Program-made: the position numbers and the translations under genes
Assembly (NCBI RefSeq): GCF_009729095.1
Contig: NZ_VTGX01000002.1
Span: forward strand, 124,001 to 188,000
From: Mycolicibacterium sp. CBMA 247
GTDB lineage: Bacteria > Actinomycetota > Actinomycetes > Mycobacteriales > Mycobacteriaceae
Length of the DNA: 64,000 bases
Reading direction: 5' to 3'
In this document: one piece after another, positions 16,511 through 24,483 of the stretch
Layout: each line of letters begins with the position of its first letter
Position numbering within the stretch: the first letter of the stretch is position 1
The notes under the pieces: model-generated
What the model was told of the DNA's origin: nothing
Databases searched by the model: none
What the model saw: the letters and a program-made list of their open reading frames with translations, nothing else

Positions 16511-17430
16511 CCACCGTCGACCACCCTGATGATCGTCTTACCCGCGACGCGTTGTGCCGGGTCGAATGCCGACACCGCATCCGAGAGCGGAAGTACCGCT
16601 CCGACGGACGGTCGCAGTCGGCCCTTGCGGAGTTTGCGCTCCAGCATGGCGAGTTGTGTCCGGTCGGGTTCGACGACGAAGAAGACTGCCCGAGCGTCCG
16701 CCGGCTGAACTCGGGGCGGTTCGGCGATGGTGACCAGGGTGCCGCCCGCCCGCACCAACTGCGCTGAGCGATCCAGGATCTCACCGCCGATCACGTCGAA
16801 GACCACGTCGACCTGGCCGGCGGCCTCAGTCCACCCTGGTTCGAGATCCACGAACACGTCGACACCCAGACCGAGCGCAGCGTCCCGTTGCGCGGCTCGT
16901 CCGCTGCCGATCACCCGGGATCCACATGCGTGCGCCAACTGCGCTGCGATCGATCCGACGGCGCCTGCCACACCGTGGATCAGCACGGTCTGGCCGGCCG
17001 TGAGATGCCCGTGGTCGAACAATCCCTGCCAGGCCGTCAGACCCGAGATCGGGAGCGCTGCCGCGAGAGTGTGGTCGACATCGGCCGACAGCGGCGCAAG
17101 ATTTCGCGCCTCGACCGCGACATACTCGGCGAGTGTGCCGTTGCGGGCCCAGTCGGTGACCCCGAAGACCCGCTGGCCGATCGTCAGGCCCGTTGTGCCA
17201 TAGCCAAGTTCGACGACGGTGCCCGATACTTCGTGACCCGGTACGGTGGGCGTCCGGTCCCGCCCGGCGCGATCGACCCAGGTTCCCGGCCAGTCCAACT
17301 CGCCGGGCGTGAACGAGGCCGCGTGCACCTGGACGATGACGTCGTTCTCGGCCGCATGCGGGTACGGAATCTCGGACAGCGACAGTCCGGCGGCGCCCGC
17401 TGCGCGGTCACCGGTGATAACTGCTTTCAC
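16507..17430 (-). CDS. Zinc-independent quinone oxidoreductase/alcohol dehydrogenase (MDR family)
   Basis: 307 residues of the medium-chain dehydrogenase superfamily. The N-terminal catalytic part has VPGHEVSGTVVE. The Rossmann half has HGVAGAVGSIAAQLA for NADPH. Zinc ligands of classical alcohol dehydrogenases are not evident, so it is closest to NADPH:quinone reductases or enoyl reductases. It starts at ATG 17430. Upstream on the same strand is a decayed cupin gene. It is probably an accessory reductase of the cluster, with unknown substrate. Confidence 0.88.
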   Translation of the reverse strand: MKAVITGDRAAGAAGLSLSEIPYPHAAENDVIVQVHAASFTPGELDWPGTWVDRAGRDRTPTVPGHEVSGTVVELGYGTTGLTIGQRVFGVTDWARNGTLAEYVAVEARNLAPLSADVDHTLAAALPISGLTAWQGLFDHGHLTAGQTVLIHGVAGAVGSIAAQLAHACGSRVIGSGRAAQRDAALGLGVDVFVDLEPGWTEAAGQVDVVFDVIGGEILDRSAQLVRAGGTLVTIAEPPRVQPADARAVFFVVEPDRTQLAMLERKLRKGRLRPSVGAVLPLSDAVSAFDPAQRVAGKTIIRVVDGG

Positions 17431-17451
17431 GGTAATTTCCTCGTTTCTCGG

Positions 17452-17672
17452 CTAGCCGATCTTGATTTGACGCGCGCCCGGACCCTCCAGCTCGAACAGG
17501 ATCGATCCCTCCAGGACGTAACCGAAACGGGCCCCGAGTGGCGGTGTGGTTGCACCTCCGGGTCGGCCGGCGGGATCTCGATGATCTGCGTCATCGCATG
17601 CGCGCCGTCGGGAATCCAGGGTGGCGTGACGCACAGAAGATCGGTGACCGTGGCATTGCCTGCAGCCAGCAT
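17452..17672 (-). pseudogene. Cupin-domain protein, frameshifted and truncated
   Basis: An ATG at 17672 behind AAGGAAG opens MLAAGNATVTD and continues into PPADPEVQPHRHSGP, the first cupin motif. The conserved continuation FGYVLEGSILFELEG appears in another frame. A missing T in the run at 17525-17527 (plus strand AAA, where four As would restore the frame) explains this. The second frame then stops at 17452, well before the end expected for a cupin. I read it as a disabled gene. The neighbouring LysR remnant supports local decay. A sequencing error could mimic the frameshift but not the early end. Confidence 0.7.
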
Positions 17673-17756
17673 TGTTCACTTCCTTCGTTCGAACCGTCGT
17701 CCTTCCATCAGACCAATGCCTGTCCATCAAGTCCATCGAACAATATTGATCATCCC

Positions 17757-17773
17757 TATCTCGAAACGAGATA
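17757..17773. promoter_or_regulatory. Inverted repeat in the cupin/LysR divergent region
   Basis: TATCTCG-AAA-CGAGATA is a perfect 7-3-7 inverted repeat 8 bases before the LysR start. It probably was the LysR or another regulator's binding site for the divergent cupin gene. Confidence 0.5.
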
Positions 17774-17781
17774 CTGCGTTC

Positions 17782-17811
17782 ATGGAACTTCGCCAGCTTG
17801 AGTACTTCAAG
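17782..17811 (+). pseudogene. LysR-family regulator, N-terminal stub only
   Basis: The ATG at 17782 begins MELRQLEYFK, a very typical LysR N-terminus. After codon 10 the frame runs into unrelated sequence (GRVRRCAVRD) that is the antisense of the adjacent GMC oxidoreductase end, whose stop is at 17819. A deletion seems to have removed nearly all of the LysR gene and fused its start to the neighbouring gene end. The intact divergent spacing and palindrome upstream support its former role as regulator of the now broken cupin gene. Confidence 0.65.
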
Positions 17812-17818
17812 GGGCGGG

Positions 17819-19327
17819 TCAGGCGCTGTGCAGTACGAGATCCGCTGCGCGGTGGGCGATCATCATGGTGGCCGCGTTGGTGTTGCCCGATGTCAACGTC
17901 GGCATCACGGATGCGTCGATGACGCGGAGTCCGTCGATGCCGTGCACCCGTAGTTCGGGGTCCACGACCGACGCGTCATCGGTGCCCATGCGGCAGGTTC
18001 CGACCGCGTGGCCGATGCTGGTTTCCCGACGGGCTAGCCACGCATGATCCTGCTCGCCGGTGTTCAGGTACTCCCCGGCGATACCACGCATCGCCGAGGC
18101 TCCCTCGACGACGTCGCGGGCGAGGCTCATCCCCTTGCGCAACCGATCGACGTCGTCGCCATCGCCCAAACGCTCGAATTCGATCCGGGCTTTCCCGTTG
18201 CGCAGTCCGACCCGGCCCCGGGTCTTCGGATGCATGAGCACGGTGTACACCGTGAACCCGTCGACTCGCTCGATCGCTGTTCGGCCTGTGCTCCCGTTGA
18301 CTTCGTAATGTATGGGGCTGACCGCGATTTGGAAGTCGTCGGTGAAGATCTGGGCTTCGAACGGCGACATGGTGAGTACGCCGGTGCCGTGGATCAGCAA
18401 TGAGCGAATGCCCTTGAGCGCACCGACCGGGCCGAACGTATTTGCCGTGGGCACCTTCGATTCCCAGAACTGAGTGCCGACCAGGTGATCTTGGAAGTTC
18501 TCGCCGACACCGGGAAGGTCGAGTGCGATGCCCGACGGTCCGATTCCCGAGCGCAACAGCAGAGTCGGTGAGCCGATGGCACCTGCGCTCAAGATAACTT
18601 CTTGGCGGGCAAGAAGTTTGCGGCCCCGGCACTCGATGCCGACGGCCCGACCGTTCTCGATGAGGACCTTCGACACTGTCGTCCTGGCGAGCAGTCGTGG
18701 CCTTCGATCTCGCGGAAGCGATCGAAGGAAGCCACGCGCCGAGGAGACCCGCAGGCCTCGACGCTGGTTGACCTGGGTTCGAGACACGCCCAGTTGTGAC
18801 CGCCCGTTCTGGTCTGGATTGAGATCATGTCCGGCCTCGGTGGCGGCAGCGATGAACGCCTGGTCAACCTCGTGGTGGTGGCCACACCACGACACCGGAA
18901 TCGGTCCGGCGTCGCCGCGATACTCGTCGCCGCCGCCAACCCAGTTCTCAATTGCCTTGAAATGCGGCAGAACCTGGTCGAACGACCACCCTGGGCATCC
19001 GGCCGCAGCCCAGCCGTCGTAGTCCGCGGCGCGTCCGCGCACGTAGACCATGGCGTTGATCGATCCGCTGCCGCCGATGATGCGGCCGCCGGGGAATTGC
19101 TCGACGACGTCACCCTTGCTCGGATCGGGTGCGCACTGGTGTTTCCAGTTCGCCGTCATGTAGAGCGACGCAATGCCGGTCGGTATCCGAACGTCGGGCC
19201 GATGATCCGTACCGCCGGCCTCGACCAGCACCACGTCCGCACCCGCCGACGCCAGCCGTGATGCCACGATCGATCCGGCCGAACCCGCACCGACGACAAT
19301 GAAGTCCGCAACGTCATGATCTGTCAT
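17819..19327 (-). CDS. GMC-family FAD oxidoreductase
   Basis: 502 residues. The N-terminal dinucleotide motif FIVVGAGSAGSIVASRLA, the GGSGSINAMVYVRG block, and the C-terminal HAVGTCRMG and LTSGNTNAATMMIA segments define the glucose-methanol-choline oxidoreductases, such as choline dehydrogenase and other alcohol oxidases. The His in HAVGTCRMG lies in the usual active-site loop. It oxidises an alcohol to an aldehyde or ketone with FAD. It lies next to the LysR stub and upstream (in transcription order) of the decayed cupin. The ferredoxin gene lies 126 bases upstream on the same strand. The substrate is unknown. Confidence 0.92.
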   Translation of the reverse strand: MTDHDVADFIVVGAGSAGSIVASRLASAGADVVLVEAGGTDHRPDVRIPTGIASLYMTANWKHQCAPDPSKGDVVEQFPGGRIIGGSGSINAMVYVRGRAADYDGWAAAGCPGWSFDQVLPHFKAIENWVGGGDEYRGDAGPIPVSWCGHHHEVDQAFIAAATEAGHDLNPDQNGRSQLGVSRTQVNQRRGLRVSSARGFLRSLPRDRRPRLLARTTVSKVLIENGRAVGIECRGRKLLARQEVILSAGAIGSPTLLLRSGIGPSGIALDLPGVGENFQDHLVGTQFWESKVPTANTFGPVGALKGIRSLLIHGTGVLTMSPFEAQIFTDDFQIAVSPIHYEVNGSTGRTAIERVDGFTVYTVLMHPKTRGRVGLRNGKARIEFERLGDGDDVDRLRKGMSLARDVVEGASAMRGIAGEYLNTGEQDHAWLARRETSIGHAVGTCRMGTDDASVVDPELRVHGIDGLRVIDASVMPTLTSGNTNAATMMIAHRAADLVLHSA

Positions 19328-19453
19328 GTCGGCGACTTCCTGGTCCTCGCGGTTCCCACGGAAGGGAGGCTAGCCAGTGCTCCCGATTTGCACCGATGGA
19401 TTCGCCAAATGGTCAACAGTCGAGTGCTGAAGCTGCGACGTCTCGGAACCTTG

Positions 19454-19642
19454 CTAGCCGCGCCGCAGTGCCGCCCGCGGACATTCCTCAATCGCACGGG
19501 CGGCGAGTCCTTCCAACTCCGCCGGCACCGGATCGAGTTGGACCACCGAGTAGTCGTCCTCATCGAGTTGAAACAGCTGCGGCACGAGTTTCACGCAGAT
19601 GGCATTGCCCTCACAGCGATCCAGGTCGACTTCGACGCGCAC
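19454..19642 (-). CDS. Small [3Fe-4S]-type ferredoxin
   Basis: About 62 residues from GTG 19642, favoured because GGAGG lies 5 bases upstream; a GTG at 19654 would add four residues. Only three cysteines are seen: Cys10 and Cys16 in CEGNAIC, and Cys54 followed by Pro. The fourth ligand position is Asn13, which fits the [3Fe-4S] ferredoxins of actinobacteria that usually serve cytochrome P450s. No P450 gene is in the window, so it may serve an oxygenase of this cluster or a P450 elsewhere. It precedes the GMC oxidoreductase on the same strand. Confidence 0.85.
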   Translation of the reverse strand: MRVEVDLDRCEGNAICVKLVPQLFQLDEDDYSVVQLDPVPAELEGLAARAIEECPRAALRRG

Positions 19643-19700
19643 GGCAGCCTCCACAGGAGTTTATCCAGTTTCCACTTGTAGAAATGGTATCCCTCATCCG

Positions 19701-19759
19701 ACGAGCAGACGCGTAGGTACCCGAAAACTGCCATTACGGGTACCTACGCGTCTGTTCGT
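19701..19759. repeat. Long imperfect palindrome sharing its stem with 49388-49443
   Basis: A 23-base arm at 19701-19723 pairs with 19737-19759 with a single mismatch and a 13-base loop. The outer stem contains GAGCAGACGC, which is also the outer stem of the perfect hairpin at 49388. Here it lies upstream of the ferredoxin start and of the SUKH gene, that is between 5' ends, so it is not placed like a terminator. The rest of 19655-19900 shows no gene. Confidence 0.7.
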
Positions 19760-19902
19760 GCGAAAAGACCCACCCGGTCATAACTGCATCTTGTTCCGGT
19801 TACCGGCGATCACCCTTGATGCGGTCTTCAAGTTGTGCAACATGGACCATCACGTTTTCGTTGAAATAGGTTATCCGCGTGCGGATGTTGCCATCGCCAA
19901 CC

Positions 19903-19938
19903 AATGGTAATGGCAATGGCAATGGCAATGGCAATGGC
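19903..19938. repeat. Hexamer tandem repeat, AATGGC x6
   Basis: Six head-to-tail copies of AATGGY (first AATGGT, then five AATGGC) end 22 bases before the SUKH ATG at 19961. Being six long, copy-number change would keep any reading frame but change promoter spacing. Confidence 0.8.
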
Positions 19939-19960
19939 CCGACGTATAGCGTTGGGCGGC

Positions 19961-20308
19961 ATGGAGCTGGCGCACGTGTGGGAGGTGCCGCCTGCGCCGG
20001 CGTACGACCAACCGCCGCTGACTGACGAGCTGCTCGATGCCGCCGAACATCAACTCGGTGTGCGACTGCCTGAAGCGTTGGTCGCCCTGCTGCGTGTGCA
20101 GAATGGTGGCCTTCTTCAACTTGGCTTTCCGCGTGAACGCAATTACAACACCGTCCACTACATCATCCGAGGCCTCGGCCCAAACCGCCGCCAAGTGGTT
20201 TCAGCAGAGTTCCCAGCCACCGCACTGGCGCCGGCCAGCTTCGACTCTCCCCCTGTGCCACTGCAACTGCAGGCCCGCGAGATGGCAGCGGCTTGCGCCA
20301 CTGATTGA
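19961..20308 (+). pseudogene. SUKH (SMI1/KNR4) protein, probably truncated
   Basis: From ATG 19961 the frame encodes 115 residues. The first 70 or so read like a SUKH domain: LTDELLDAAEHQLGVRLPEALVALLRVQNGG, then HYIIRGLGP. After about 20180 the sequence stops resembling the family and runs antisense to the DUF6891 gene. The domain would normally need another 60 or more residues, so the 3' half seems lost or replaced. SUKH proteins often act as immunity proteins against secreted toxins. It could still be expressed, so the pseudogene label is an inference. Confidence 0.6.
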
Positions 20309-20939
20309 TCTCCACTTCGATTCGTTGGTGGCGTGACCCTGACCAAAACGTCGTCAGACCGAAATCCTTGGCCACTGCGACGATTCGCTCGCCGACCATG
20401 GTGTCGGTGCGGTCCTTGACCTCCTCAGCCGCCGCTTTGTCGCCGTCGTAGGATGCGCGAACCAGTGCCGCCGGCAAGTCCGGATGCGCACGAAAAGAGC
20501 TGTACCCCAGAATCAATTGCGGTGGGGATTCAGCCAATCGAAGTGCATCCTGCTCGTGGAAGAAGGTGTAGGCCCACTCACGGTAGCGATACCAGTCCGG
20601 CGGATTCGGGTTGAGGGTGCGCTCGTCATCGATCTCGCTGGTGGCACAGGTCATGCAGCACGAGAAACACATCCGGGCAAGGATGCCCTCCGATTCCAAC
20701 TGAGTGAACGTGTCTTTCAACCGACCGTAATCACCGGTGTCCGGCCAAGCAGCCTGCTCGGCCAAACGCTCATCCCACATCGACCGCAGCAAGACCGCCG
20801 CGTCGTCAGGCTGCACAACTTCGGAATCGGACACCCATTCGAGCAAGTCGTCGTAGTCCCAGAACCCAGCGACCAGTCGAACCCTGATCTCCTCTTTCAG
20901 CTCGGCGAGATCGCCAATCTCCGAATCCCCGATATCCAT
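20163..20939 (-). CDS. DUF6891-like protein
   Basis: 258 residues. The opening LAELKEEIRVRLVAGFWDYDD, the central DYGRLKDTFTQLESEGILAR and the late ILGYSSFR and TFWSGSRHQRIEVEINQWRK follow the actinobacterial DUF6891 pattern (family name from memory). Function is unknown. A cluster of cysteines occurs in MCFSCCMTCAT. The last 30 or so residues after NQWRK overlap the SUKH fragment on the other strand and look non-conserved, so the original stop may have been lost. It is divergent from the second SUKH gene, with a 68-base gap. Confidence 0.7.
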   Translation of the reverse strand: MDIGDSEIGDLAELKEEIRVRLVAGFWDYDDLLEWVSDSEVVQPDDAAVLLRSMWDERLAEQAAWPDTGDYGRLKDTFTQLESEGILARMCFSCCMTCATSEIDDERTLNPNPPDWYRYREWAYTFFHEQDALRLAESPPQLILGYSSFRAHPDLPAALVRASYDGDKAAAEEVKDRTDTMVGERIVAVAKDFGLTTFWSGSRHQRIEVEINQWRKPLPSRGPAVAVAQGESRSWPAPVRWLGTLLKPLGGGLGRGLG

Positions 20940-20994
20940 GGGTGGAATCCTTCCCTTTCGCCCGTTTGTCCGGCAACCCCCGATCGACTGCCCC

Positions 20995-21000
20995 TACACT
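20995..21000 (+). promoter_or_regulatory. Candidate -10 for a leaderless SUKH mRNA
   Basis: TACACT lies exactly 7 bases before GTG 21008 and no ribosome binding site is visible. This supports both the GTG start and a leaderless transcript. Confidence 0.5.
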
Positions 21001-21007
21001 TCGGCGC

Positions 21008-22327
21008 GTGTCTGCCCTTCGCGATCTGACCGTCTGGCTACCCGCTCTTGAAGCGCAGCTACGGGACGCGCCGCCCGACATCGACCTTGTCGAATACACC
21101 GGAACCGTCGGGCAGGGTTCGATGGGCGGGTTCCATCGCATGGATGGCAAGGACCCGGACCAGGGTCTGTCCGGCCACGACTGGTTTGAAGAGCTTTTCA
21201 CCCTCGCCAAGCAGTTCGACATCGAATGCGTTGGTGTGGTCCTGCGGTCCAGCCGCTCGGGCATCCGCGAAGTCGATCTGATCGAGCTACCCGCCTGCGT
21301 CACGAGTCGTCCCGGTGGTGGCGTCGTCGGCACCCTCGTCCTGCAAGACGGAGCGCTGCCCGCCCTCTACCGTCGCCGACCCGACCCGACCGTGATCGCC
21401 CACCCCGCACACAGCGCCGACCCGGCCGCCCTGGCCCGGCTGATCGCCCAGAAGATCCCCGACACCACACCCGCCGATGCCGAGCAGCTGGCCGCGGTGG
21501 AAGCGCAACTCGGGGTGCCACTGACCGACGAGGTCAGGGCCATCTATCTGACCGCCGGGCGCGGCGAGATCATTTTCGGCGAGGACGCCGGCTTCTATGG
21601 CATGGAGCTTATCCCGCTCGACGACACCGAGTTTCGGCGTTGGTACCTGCCCGAGACGCGCATGTTGGATTGGCAGTTCGGGGCAATGGAAACACTCGGC
21701 CCGGATCCGGCAGGCCGGATCCAGCCGCTGGCCGGGACGCCGCTGTGGTTCCCCGTCGGGCACGACTGGGGCGGCAACGTCTACGCCGCCGACCTCACCC
21801 CCGCCGAGCACGGGCATCGAGGCCAGGTGATCTTCCTGGACCACGAACAGAACGCCGGGGCGACATACCTCGGCGAGTCGTTCACCGAGCTGCTGGTGCA
21901 CGGGCGCGAAGGCGACGGCACCGGACCGGCCGGCGGTACGGCGACGGTGTACGTCAACGACGGCACTGGGAACACGATCGCCGATGCAGCCCAGAAGACC
22001 GACCTGGAAGTGCTCAGCCTCGGCAGGCTGGACAGTCCGGTCGATCTCGGCCCCCTGCTCGATCATCCAAGGATCCGCACCATCGACGCCGCCGCCGGGA
22101 CGCTCGCTGACCCGTTGCAGCTCACGCGCTTTCCCGCGCTGGCGTACGTATCGATGGGATTGACCGAGTGGCGCATCCTGCTCGATGCCGGACAAGCACC
22201 ACGCCAGCTGCTCGCCGCCGGAATCGACACGGGCGGCGACCACGACCTGGCGGCAACCACCACCACAGCCAACGACATACTCCGACTCTGGGGGCGTCCG
22301 CTCATCGAGACGACACGGCTGCGCTAG
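21008..22327 (+). CDS. SUKH (SMI1/KNR4)-domain protein, long form
   Basis: About 439 residues from GTG 21008. Residues from about 160 hold the SUKH-like part: LAAVEAQLGVPLTDEVRAIYLTAGRG, FYGMELIPLDD and PLWFPVGHDWGGNVYAADL. An N-terminal region of about 130 residues (TVWLPALEAQLRDAPPDIDL onwards) and a C-terminal region after about 320 are less recognisable; the latter resembles a short leucine-repeat-like or immunity-type tail. SUKH proteins commonly neutralise nuclease or other toxins. No toxin gene is visible next to it, so it may be an orphan immunity gene or a peptidoglycan-related regulator. Confidence 0.75.
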   Translation: MSALRDLTVWLPALEAQLRDAPPDIDLVEYTGTVGQGSMGGFHRMDGKDPDQGLSGHDWFEELFTLAKQFDIECVGVVLRSSRSGIREVDLIELPACVTSRPGGGVVGTLVLQDGALPALYRRRPDPTVIAHPAHSADPAALARLIAQKIPDTTPADAEQLAAVEAQLGVPLTDEVRAIYLTAGRGEIIFGEDAGFYGMELIPLDDTEFRRWYLPETRMLDWQFGAMETLGPDPAGRIQPLAGTPLWFPVGHDWGGNVYAADLTPAEHGHRGQVIFLDHEQNAGATYLGESFTELLVHGREGDGTGPAGGTATVYVNDGTGNTIADAAQKTDLEVLSLGRLDSPVDLGPLLDHPRIRTIDAAAGTLADPLQLTRFPALAYVSMGLTEWRILLDAGQAPRQLLAAGIDTGGDHDLAATTTTANDILRLWGRPLIETTRLR

Positions 22328-22680
22328 TAGCACCCAGCCATCAATTGATAACTAAAACCGTTGGTGCATCAAGAAATTCATCCAGGCCACACGCATCGAG
22401 TGACTGCTCACCCAAGCCTCACCGTCCCACCTGTAGGTGCGACCGAACGTTGGCTCAATGCCGCTCGATGATCTCGAAGTCCCGCGGCGCAGCCACGGCA
22501 TAGCGAGTGATTTTCGAATAGGTGTCACAGGGAAATGCTCAAAGAATCTGCTCGTCAGAGAGTCCCTGCAACAGTTTGTCACCCTGGCGATCACTGGTTC
22601 CATGCTGGGGCCGCTCGTATGGGCCAGTAAGGGACTGCGGCGTTGAGACCCGCGGTGAAGCGGTGAGCGGTGCGACGCGG
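22328..22680. other. Gene-free stretch with possible gene debris
   Basis: No convincing gene covers these 353 bases, which are AT-richer than the surroundings just after the SUKH stop. On the minus strand, 22352-22480 encodes a stretch ending FGRTYRWDGEAWVSSHSM and MNFLMHQRF that looks protein-like but lacks a believable start or family. It may be the 3' remnant of a lost gene. Confidence 0.4.
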
Positions 22681-23037
22681 TTACGGCGATATCCAGCGTA
22701 GCCGCCACGGCGGTGCACAGAAGGTGGCGCCAAGCAACCATTCCTGGATAGACACGGTGATCCAGACTGCCGCGATAGCCAGCACCACAGCGCCTGCCAG
22801 AGCAAGCGGCGTCCGCCATCTCACGAGCACGCGGTACAGCAATGCGTACGCCACGCCCGACAGCGATGCCACGATCCAGAATGTCATGAAGATTTCGACT
22901 TGGATCGCAACGCCCAGGGCGGCGGCGTCGGTGCCGTGTCGGCAGCCCAGCCATCGAGGTACCAGCAGTACCAAAAGCCCGTAGACGCTCACCACCCCGA
23001 GCAGTGGTCCCAGCCACCACCCAGCCGAACGCATCAC
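22681..23037 (-). CDS. Small membrane protein, about four helices
   Basis: 118 residues from GTG 23037 (ATG 23034 is equally possible). Hydrophobic segments near residues 6-28, 42-68 and 78-100 suggest three or four membrane helices; an N-terminal RWLGCRHG loop has a cysteine. I do not recognise the family. The start touches the stop of the WS/DGAT gene, so it is the third gene of an operon esterase - acyltransferase - membrane protein. A role in lipid handling is only a guess from context. Confidence 0.7.
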   Translation of the reverse strand: MMRSAGWWLGPLLGVVSVYGLLVLLVPRWLGCRHGTDAAALGVAIQVEIFMTFWIVASLSGVAYALLYRVLVRWRTPLALAGAVVLAIAAVWITVSIQEWLLGATFCAPPWRLRWISP

Positions 23038-24456
23038 CTACTGCGGCATCGCAGACTCGACGACCGTCAGCATCTCGGAAAGCCCTGCCACCTTTCGGAT
23101 CTCACGGAATTCGTCCAGCATCGCGTCGGTGACCTCGTGCGGATCATCGACCGTGGCATCGTCGGAGAGCACCGAGATGTTGAGCTGGTCGACATAGCTC
23201 CACACCGTGATGTTCAGCCCGCTGCCCGTGGTGATCGGTCCCACCGAATAGATCTCGGTGACCGTGGCTCCGCCGACGTGGCCGCGTTCCCGCGGACCCG
23301 GCACGTTCGAGATGTTGAGATTGAGCACCTTGTTCTGGCCGTCCTGATGGGACAGCCACTTGAACATCGCCTCCACCGGGGCCGGCGGCATGTACGCGGC
23401 CCAGCGGGCGATCAGTTCCGGACCGATCAGTTGATGACTTTCCTTGGCCAGGGCGGCCGCGTCATGCGCACGCTGCACCCGCTCGGCGGTATCGGCGACA
23501 TCCACCGGCAGTGCCACCAGCACGCCGCTGAACCGATTGCCCGAGATGCGGTCCGGCGAGAAGTCGAAGCTCATCGGTACCGAGGCCAGCAGCGGATGAT
23601 CAGCCTTGCCGTCGTATTTGAGGGACAACGCGCGTAGCGCCCCCGACGACATGGCCAGCACCAGGTCGTTGATCGTCACCCCGAGCTTCTTACTCGTCTC
23701 CTTGACATCGGCCAATGCCAGTGTGGCCGTGGCGAATAGGCGCTTTTCGTCGAGGATGTGGTTCATGAAGCTGGGCGGCGGGGTGAAGGGCCGGGTCAGC
23801 TCGGGCGACAGCTTGCGACTGCTGCGTCGAACCCGCCCGAACCCCTTGGCCGTGTAACGCACGGTCCCGGGCAACCGGCCGAGTTGGCGCATGTGATCGG
23901 CGAACGCCGAACGCACCAGTTCGGTCTTGGTCGGCGCGGGATCGGTGGCATACGAATCGTCATCGCGCTGCGGGCCGTCACGCAGGTCCATCCCTCGGGC
24001 CAACAGATTCGCCGAGGCGACCCCGTCCGCCAGAGCGTGGTGGATCTTGCCGACCACCGCGATACGACCATCGGCCAGGCCCTCGACGAAGTACATCTCC
24101 CACAACGGCCGGCTGCGGTCCAACTGGGTACTGCCGATCTCGCCGATGGCCTCGTCGAGTTCGCGGCGCCCGCCCGGTGCACGGACCCGCCACGGCCGGA
24201 CGTGGTACTCCAGGTCGACGTCGCAGTTCTCCCGCCACATCGGGTGGTGGAACTTGAACGGGATGTCGACGAGCTGATAGCGGAACGGGTCGAGCTTGTG
24301 CAGCCGCCCGCGGATCACCTCTCGGAACTCATCGATCCCAAAAGTCCGCTCACCCATGTCTTCGAGCGCGATGACCGCGATCTTCAACGTGTGCATGTGC
24401 ACGTTGGGTGTCTCGGTGTACAGCAGGAACGCGTCCCACCCACTCAACCGTTTCAC
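23038..24456 (-). CDS. Wax ester synthase/diacylglycerol acyltransferase (WS/DGAT)
   Basis: 472 residues, the family length. The catalytic HHxxxDG motif is His139, His140, Asp144 and Gly145 (KIHHALADGVA). Other WS/DGAT marks are the start LSGWDAFLLY, PLWEMYFVEGL, NDLVLAMSSGALR and SNVPGPRE. The enzyme moves an acyl group from acyl-CoA to diacylglycerol or a fatty alcohol, making storage lipid at the membrane. It corresponds to the Rv0221 type. It lies 27 bases after the esterase gene on the same strand, the same pairing as lipC-Rv0221 in M. tuberculosis as I recall it. Confidence 0.95.
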   Translation of the reverse strand: MKRLSGWDAFLLYTETPNVHMHTLKIAVIALEDMGERTFGIDEFREVIRGRLHKLDPFRYQLVDIPFKFHHPMWRENCDVDLEYHVRPWRVRAPGGRRELDEAIGEIGSTQLDRSRPLWEMYFVEGLADGRIAVVGKIHHALADGVASANLLARGMDLRDGPQRDDDSYATDPAPTKTELVRSAFADHMRQLGRLPGTVRYTAKGFGRVRRSSRKLSPELTRPFTPPPSFMNHILDEKRLFATATLALADVKETSKKLGVTINDLVLAMSSGALRALSLKYDGKADHPLLASVPMSFDFSPDRISGNRFSGVLVALPVDVADTAERVQRAHDAAALAKESHQLIGPELIARWAAYMPPAPVEAMFKWLSHQDGQNKVLNLNISNVPGPRERGHVGGATVTEIYSVGPITTGSGLNITVWSYVDQLNISVLSDDATVDDPHEVTDAMLDEFREIRKVAGLSEMLTVVESAMPQ

Positions 24457-24483
24457 GGTGCCCCTCCCCAGGTGTGGAGGCGA

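Noticed and set aside
19690..19960. Mobile element or CRISPR array near the palindrome and hexamer repeat
   Set aside because: No transposase, no terminal repeats with target duplication, and the hexamers have no spacers.
22352..23020. A 222-codon minus-strand frame as a gene
   Set aside because: Most of it overlaps the membrane protein gene in another frame and has no consistent domain; only its last 40 codons look protein-like, noted as possible debris.
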